DNA of 64,000 bases from Sabellastarte sp. h YS-2021 (taxonomy: Eukaryota > Annelida > Polychaeta > Sabellida > Sabellidae): the NCBI GenBank assembly GCA_964017235.1, contig OZ024933.1, forward strand, positions 12,217,962-12,281,961, written 5' to 3'. The notes below the pieces were generated by a model that had not been told where the DNA came from, made no database searches, and saw only the letters and a program-made list of their open reading frames with translations. Below are positions 59,250-64,000 of this stretch, piece after piece (within the stretch, counting starts at the first letter, position 1; every line of letters begins with the position of its first letter). The position numbers and the translations under genes are program-made.

Positions 59250-62063
59250 GACAGGGGGCAGGAACCAGGACAACAATACCAAGCAGCAGTAATATTAAAT
59301 AAACTTAGTGATAAGGGGGAACCACATGGAGTGCATCAAAGAGACACAATAACTGATGTTGGTAGAGTAACAGGGAATAATAGTAATAGGGGTGGGGACG
59401 AAATCATGGAGGGGGTTAAGTTAAAGGGAGAAACTACACATAAATATTCATTGCATTATGTAACTAAGGGCAATGTGCTACCACCTTACGAGGTTAGAAC
59501 TGATTTGCTGCAGAGTGAGGAGCAGCAAAGTGAACTGCAAAGTGCATTTACAAGTAACCAGTATGTTGGTATTTGCAATAAAAATTTGTATGCTAACCAG
59601 AAGTACTCCAGTATTATGTCAGAGAGTCAGTGTTGTAATGTTAAGACTAATCATAGTAATAACCATGTAAATACTAACCATACTAACAGCACCTCCAATA
59701 CCGGCCCCATGGGACCGGGGACTAAGGTATTACAACACAACAGGGGAATTGGTGTCAGAAATGTCAACGTTGGAAATGAATACAAAGTTGACTTTACTAA
59801 TTGGCAATTTATTGATCAACAAACGGGTAACCCCACTTACATTGTGGCTATTCACAATTTCGAAAGCAAAGGTGTGAAATTTTACTATTTCCATTTAGAT
59901 AATGACACCAATGCCACCTTATACACGTGTCACAAAGTACCTGAAGGTACTTTGCAGATTATTGATTCATATTGGTGGTGTATTGAAAGAAAACAGCATC
60001 ATAGTCAAGTATTGTTGGATAATGCAAATGTATCAGATGTTGATCCGAAAGTAGCTCACGATAATTATTTGAAAGATGCTGTTGTGCAAAAATACTTTAA
60101 ATTATCATATGTTAGATACATGGAATGTATTATAGATTATCTCATTGCTAAACAGAGTGGTGTTGATGGTATTAAAGTAAATGAAAGTAACGATGTATGC
60201 ACCAAGACTAACACTTTGTTAACATCTGTGGACAACACATCAGAGAACAGTACTCAATGGTTAGGGGGTGGTTTAGTTAGCCACACCAAACTGGGAATAG
60301 GGGCTAAAGATAAGTACTTCCCTAGCAAGTCCCATGGCCATATTACGTTGTCTGATGACAACTTTACTTTCATTGGCCCGGATAGGGCTGTTTGTGATAT
60401 CACTGACTCGAACCAGTATCTGCGCATTGCTGAGACCATTAGACAAACAGGGCTTCCAAATTATAGGGGGGCAAGAATACCTATTAAGTCGGGTTTAAAC
60501 TTGGAGGCCTGGGAGCGCCATCTGAGCGATTACCCCAATAGGAAACTTATGCAGTACCTCAAATTTGGGTTCCCCCTGTCTATTCAAACCCCTGATAAAC
60601 TCACCAACATAGATGTCAAAAATCATTTCACAGCATTACAGCATCCCAAGGAAGTTGCTACTTACTTGCAACAAGAGATGTCTTTTGGGGCCATTTTGGG
60701 CCCATTTGACAAGCCACCTTGTGAGCACATCCACTGTTCCCCTTTATTAACCAGGCCCAAAGATGGGAATAAAAGAAGGGTCATTTTGAACCTATCTTAC
60801 CCATATGGCGGGTCAGTGAATGACCAGGTGGATAAGCAGCATTTCGATGGCAGTGAGTTCATACTAAGATTCCCGACTATAGATGACATAGTTGCAGAGA
60901 TCAATAAATTGGGCGACGATGTCGTTTTAGCCAAGATAGATGTATCTAGTGCCTTTAGGAATCTAAGAGTGGACCCAGCTGACGCCGTCAAGTTTGGCAT
61001 AAAATGGGAGGGTAAATACTTCCTGGATCGAGTGGTCGCGTTCGGCTGGGTCCACGGGATGTCAGCGTTCCAGATGCTATCTGACGCCGTCACCTACCTC
61101 ATGGCTAAGCGTCATCACAATATTTTCGCCTACATCGACGACTACGTCATTGTTGCCACAAGAGACACAGCCAATGCTGTTTTTCATGACTTGTTAACCC
61201 TATTGCTTGAGCTTGGACTCCCAATAAATGAAACCAAACTCACCCCTCCCTCCAGAACAGTAACTTGCCTGGGTATCAGTGTCAATCTAGATACCAATTC
61301 ACTAAGTATTGATAACATGAAACTACAGGAAATACACCTTACATGTAAAAATTTCGTGAACAAAAGATATACAAGCAAGAAACAGTTACAGTCTCTTATT
61401 GGCAAACTGATTTACATACATAAATGCGTGGCCCCAGCCAGAGTATTCATAAATAGGATGCTCAATCTCCTTAGAAAAAGTGGAAAATCTTCAAAAATCA
61501 AGTTGACCCAGGATTTTTTCCAAGACCTAGCCTGGTTTTTGGCTTTTTTACCTAAATTCAACGGAGTTACATACATCAACAAAGACCCCATACCATTTGA
61601 CCACACTCTCCATGTAGATGCATCACTCACTGGACTAGGTGGGATTTGGAACAATAGGGTATATGCAACACCTGTCATTCCCCTTGTACATTTTCACTTA
61701 AAAATTGTACATCTTGAAATGCTCAATATCTTGGTAGCACTTAGGAAATGGCACAAGTTTTGGGCACACTCGAAAGTACAAATTTTTTGTGATAACTTGG
61801 CTGTTGTCCTGGTGACTGCATCAGGTAAGACGAAAGATCCCTACCTGGCAGCATGTCTGAGAAATTTATGGCTCATCACTACTACTTGTGACATTGACCT
61901 AGAGGTCAACCACATACCAGGCACACATAACAACTGGGCTGATTTTTTGTCCAGATTGCATGGGAAGGGCTATACTGATCCTGAATTGTTATCGTATTTG
62001 GAAGATAATTATCATTGGGAAAAAATAGGAATCACAGACCTAACCCTGGACCTATCCATATAA
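59250..62063 (+). CDS. YR retroelement ORF2, reverse transcriptase-RNase H
   Basis: Same frame as ORF1, open from directly after the amber codon to TAA 62061. The first ATG is at 59406. About 370 residues of pre-RT sequence precede the RT palm. Palm motifs: RRVILNLSYPYGGSVN, KIDVSSAF (motif A, about 60933), WVHGMSAFQMLSDAV (motif B), and YIDDYVIVA (motif C, 61131). RNase H follows with HVDASLTGLGGIW (61611), HLEMLN, FCDNLAVV and HIPGTHNNWADFLSR (61911), so its D-E-D-D residues appear present. All motifs are in the DIRS/Ngaro style and intact. With no ATG near the start, expression by amber readthrough from ORF1 is likely, or initiation at 59406. Confidence 0.92.
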   Translation, partial: DRGQEPGQQYQAAVILNKLSDKGEPHGVHQRDTITDVGRVTGNNSNRGGDEIMEGVKLKGETTHKYSLHYVTKGNVLPPYEVRTDLLQSEEQQSELQSAFTSNQYVGICNKNLYANQKYSSIMSESQCCNVKTNHSNNHVNTNHTNSTSNTGPMGPGTKVLQHNRGIGVRNVNVGNEYKVDFTNWQFIDQQTGNPTYIVAIHNFESKGVKFYYFHLDNDTNATLYTCHKVPEGTLQIIDSYWWCIERKQHHSQVLLDNANVSDVDPKVAHDNYLKDAVVQKYFKLSYVRYMECIIDYLIAKQSGVDGIKVNESNDVCTKTNTLLTSVDNTSENSTQWLGGGLVSHTKLGIGAKDKYFPSKSHGHITLSDDNFTFIGPDRAVCDITDSNQYLRIAETIRQTGLPNYRGARIPIKSGLNLEAWERHLSDYPNRKLMQYLKFGFPLSIQTPDKLTNIDVKNHFTALQHPKEVATYLQQEMSFGAILGPFDKPPCEHIHCSPLLTRPKDGNKRRVILNLSYPYGGSVNDQVDKQHFDGSEFILRFPTIDDIVAEINKLGDDVVLAKIDVSSAFRNLRVDPADAVKFGIKWEGKYFLDRVVAFGWVHGMSAFQMLSDAVTYLMAKRHHNIFAYIDDYVIVATRDTANAVFHDLLTLLLELGLPINETKLTPPSRTVTCLGISVNLDTNSLSIDNMKLQEIHLTCKNFVNKRYTSKKQLQSLIGKLIYIHKCVAPARVFINRMLNLLRKSGKSSKIKLTQDFFQDLAWFLAFLPKFNGVTYINKDPIPFDHTLHVDASLTGLGGIWNNRVYATPVIPLVHFHLKIVHLEMLNILVALRKWHKFWAHSKVQIFCDNLAVVLVTASGKTKDPYLAACLRNLWLITTTCDIDLEVNHIPGTHNNWADFLSRLHGKGYTDPELLSYLEDNYHWEKIGITDLTLDLSI

Positions 62064-63049
62064 TTTCAGGTGCTTCTCACCAAGCAACACCCTTGTTGTC
62101 CAGCGCCTGGCAGAAGATACAGCAGGCCTACAGACCTTTCACTACTTCTGCTCATGAGAGGAACTTCAAAACGTATCTGGCTTTCCTCACATTTATGGAC
62201 CTTCCAGTAGTTGTTACTCCCAACTCCATTTTGACCTTTCTTGAATACCTACATCAAAACCGACTATCTCCCAAGGTCATTCAAAATTATCTGTCTTCCA
62301 TCAGAAATATGGCAATCAAATATGACATTGACCATTCAGGGCTAGATAATCACAATGTCACCAAATATATGAGGTCAATCTCCATGAACTCGACCTTCAG
62401 ACCCACACCTAGGGGTATTTTTGACATACCTATGCTGTACCAAATATCTTTGGCGTGTGACCTTCTGAGTGACCCTTGCTTATATAGAGCTATTTTTCTA
62501 ACCTCATTCTACGGATTTTTGAGAATGTCCAACATAGCCCCTCATAGCGCAAAGCAATTCAGTGGTGACAGACACTTTTTGAGGCAAGACCTAATTTTTG
62601 GCCCTCCAGGAGCCCACCTGGTGGTCAAGTGGACGAAAACACTTCAGGATCACAGAGCACACCACGTGATCCAGCTTCCAGAACTCAGTAATCCATTGTT
62701 GTGTCCTGTAAGAGCACTTAAGAAATTGCTTCAGTCAAGACCACTCCCACCCCACTCCCCACTATTTGCCAATAATTTTCCACCATACGCTCAAGTAATT
62801 GATTCTCATATCAGAGATGCTTTAAAAAGAGTTTTAATCCACAAAAACATCCCTACCCAAGGTCACAGTTTCCATGCATTCAGGAGGTCGGGGGCAACTC
62901 TAGCCTTCGACAATAATGTGTCCTTGCAGAACATAATGTCACACGGGTTATGGCGCAGCTCTGCTGTTTGGACATACCTGCAGAATGCATCAGTGGCCCC
63001 CACCATTATACCTCACACATTTGCCCATCTCATTTCTGCAAGCTTTTGA
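62015..63049 (+). CDS. YR retroelement ORF3, tyrosine recombinase
   Basis: An open frame of 344 codons in the -1 frame relative to ORF2, overlapping it by 49 bases. It has no ATG until about residue 60, so the protein is probably made by frameshifting, readthrough or splicing; 62015 is only the first near-cognate TTG. Catalytic layout of tyrosine recombinases: Arg in YGFLRMSN (residue 170), HAFRRSG as the HxxR box (His 287, Arg 290), HGLWRSSAVW, and the nucleophile Tyr in VWTYL (residue 321). An N-terminal SAM-like DNA-binding region (NFKTYLAFLTF) is also visible. It would integrate the circular cDNA by site-specific recombination. Confidence 0.9.
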   Translation: MGKNRNHRPNPGPIHIISGASHQATPLLSSAWQKIQQAYRPFTTSAHERNFKTYLAFLTFMDLPVVVTPNSILTFLEYLHQNRLSPKVIQNYLSSIRNMAIKYDIDHSGLDNHNVTKYMRSISMNSTFRPTPRGIFDIPMLYQISLACDLLSDPCLYRAIFLTSFYGFLRMSNIAPHSAKQFSGDRHFLRQDLIFGPPGAHLVVKWTKTLQDHRAHHVIQLPELSNPLLCPVRALKKLLQSRPLPPHSPLFANNFPPYAQVIDSHIRDALKRVLIHKNIPTQGHSFHAFRRSGATLAFDNNVSLQNIMSHGLWRSSAVWTYLQNASVAPTIIPHTFAHLISASF

Positions 63050-63208
63050 TGGGTTTGGTGTTTTAAAATTGTTCAATATTTACAATTTTAAATGCTCTGA
63101 AGTGTTGTACATAACCATATTTTACTAACATATAAATAAAAATTCCAAACTGTGTCTTTACTGCCTTCATGTATCTTGAAACTTCTGGGTTTGAACCTTT
63201 GGCAACTG
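63050..63208 (+). repeat. Probable B1 segment of the intact YR retroelement
   Basis: AT-rich 159 bp between the recombinase stop and repeat A2. TTACTAACATATAAATAAAA resembles the B repeat of element 2 (CACTAACCTGTAAAATAAAA). Its B2 partner would lie past 64000 and cannot be checked. An AATAAA-type signal is at about 63135. Confidence 0.5.
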
Positions 63209-63408
63209 TGTGTAGCACGACCCTGTTAAGGGCCTGCTAAGGCAGTTGACCAACCTTAACTTCATAGGTCTTATGGCAGGGCCTCACTTTAAACTCTGTG
63301 GCCTGGACCAATGAGATCCAAGGCCAGTGGTAGCTAACCCCAACTTGAATAATAAGGGTCACTTTGAAAACGGCAGCCATACTGGAAACAACAAAATTAA
63401 GAATTTGA
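63209..63408 (+). repeat. Terminal direct repeat A2
   Basis: Near-identical partner of A1 at 57740-57939. The small open frame starting inside it is not a gene. Confidence 0.92.
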
Positions 63409-63674
63409 CCCACCACCCTCCTCTGACACTATCTTATGATATCACTCTTGACCTGGACCCCTCTGACATTGACCCAGTCAGAGGGAGTTCTCCCTGGATT
63501 GATATGGGTTCAAGAGTTTGACTAGGGTCAATTTCGTTTCGATCTTAGAACCTGGACCCTCTTGGAAATGAACCTACCAAGAGGAGTTCTCCAAGGATTG
63601 ATATGGGTTTTAAGTGTTTGGTTCATAATTTTGACTAAAATTCCAACATGAACATTGGAATTGATGTATCTAAC
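63409..63674 (+). other. Unique 3' region of the YR retroelement
   Basis: Two related ~110-bp segments: GGGAGTTCTCCCTGGATTGA then ATATGGGTT near 63483, and AGGAGTTCTCCAAGGATTGA then ATATGGGTT near 63581. Each has a GAGTTCTCC core. Confidence 0.6.
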
Positions 63675-63945
63675 AGGCAGGACCCAGCTGACCTGGGACC
63701 CCCCCTACTGAACTGGACTCTTCACTGGTACTGGTAATCCTGTACCAAGTGTCGTATAAGGCAGGACCCAGCTGACCTGGGACCCCCCCTACCGAACTTG
63801 ACCCTTCACTGGTACTTATAGTCCTGTATCAAGTGTCGTATTAGAGGACTAAGGCAGGACCAGGCTGACCCTGGCCCCCCCTACCGAAGAATATACATGT
63901 TTCAGGCAGGACCAGGCGGACCCTGGTACCCCCCTACTAATGGCG
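63675..63945 (+). repeat. Array of GGCAGGACC units with conserved short palindromes
   Basis: AGGCAGGACC starts at 63675, 63759, 63852 and 63904, each followed by a 5-bp inverted repeat around five bases and a C-run: CCCAGCTGACCTGGG (twice), CCAGGCTGACCCTGG, CCAGGCGGACCCTGG. The first two units also share CTTCACTGGTACT and CAAGTGTCGTAT. The same motif occurs in the A2-B2 interval of decayed elements at 16927 and, inverted, at about 42350. Confidence 0.8.
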
Positions 63946-64000
63946 ACATGACCTTTTGACCCGAATATGACCTCACCGAATCTGATATGACCTTTTCATC

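Larger units (their letters stand above)
57740..64000 (+). mobile_element. Structurally intact YR retroelement (Ngaro-like layout), 3' end outside window
   Basis: Order: repeat A1, Gag-like ORF, RT-RNase H, tyrosine recombinase, short 3' segment, repeat A2, then a GC-richer region with short repeats running off the window. No methyltransferase domain follows RNase H, unlike DIRS1 and PAT elements. No integrase or protease is present. Insertion by the recombinase is expected to leave no target duplication. Three long uninterrupted frames and a near-identical A1/A2 pair suggest recent activity. Confidence 0.9.

Noticed and set aside
60254-61678. Minus-strand frames across RT-RNase H
   Set aside because: Antisense shadows of ORF2 of the YR retroelement.
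63327-63521. 64-codon frame at the 3' side of the YR element
   Set aside because: It starts inside repeat A2 and has no homologue among the element's proteins.
1-64000. CRISPR array, phage or bacterial defence system
   Set aside because: No regularly spaced short repeats with unique spacers, no bacterial gene organisation; introns and eukaryotic retroelements are everywhere.

Overview
The window looks like a gene-poor, AT-rich, repeat-rich animal chromosome. Spliced exons, tRNA-derived SINEs, LINE fragments, tyrosine-recombinase (YR) retroelements and an LTR retrotransposon are all present. No rRNA, tRNA gene, CRISPR array or bacterial-type operon was seen. The base composition, the SINE tail and the mix of elements fit a marine invertebrate, perhaps a mollusc or another lophotrochozoan. 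That assignment is inference and weak.

Layout. 1-5.68 kb: a SINE, a decayed minus-strand YR retroelement with paired direct repeats, a second SINE with target-site duplications, then sequence with no recognisable gene. 5.69-11.75 kb: a nearly intact Ty3/Gypsy element of the Gmr1 type. It has 1.01-kb LTRs, a 5-bp target duplication, a tRNA-Pro-type primer site, and one open frame for Gag, protease and integrase, but no reverse transcriptase. About 12.4-17.3 kb: a decayed plus-strand YR retroelement that still shows the split-direct-repeat end structure. 17.3-23.6 kb: AT-rich DNA with a SINE, a TIR-bearing MITE-like element and five copies of a ~262-bp tandem repeat.

23.6-27.5 kb, minus strand: a five-exon gene. 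Exon phases agree throughout and give a 627-residue model with a C-terminal BEN domain. 28.2-57.7 kb, minus strand: at least twelve ankyrin-repeat exons. Nearly all are 216-252 bp with both borders in phase 2, so each is a cassette of about two ankyrin repeats. The introns hold SINEs, LINE pieces, YR-element fragments, a minisatellite and a ~155-bp tandem array carrying RFX/X-box-like palindromes. The ankyrin chain may end in its own stop at 28225 or be spliced towards the BEN gene; the phases favour two separate genes.

57.74 kb to beyond the window end: a structurally intact plus-strand YR retroelement. It has a 200-bp direct repeat, Gag and RT-RNase H in the same frame separated by one amber codon, and a tyrosine recombinase in an overlapping -1 frame with no ATG of its own. 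It is inserted inside the most upstream visible ankyrin exon, which is itself one half of a recent tandem exon duplication. The most notable features are the amber Gag/Pol junction, the Gmr1-type element that lacks RT, and the ankyrin exon cassette array broken by the YR insertion.
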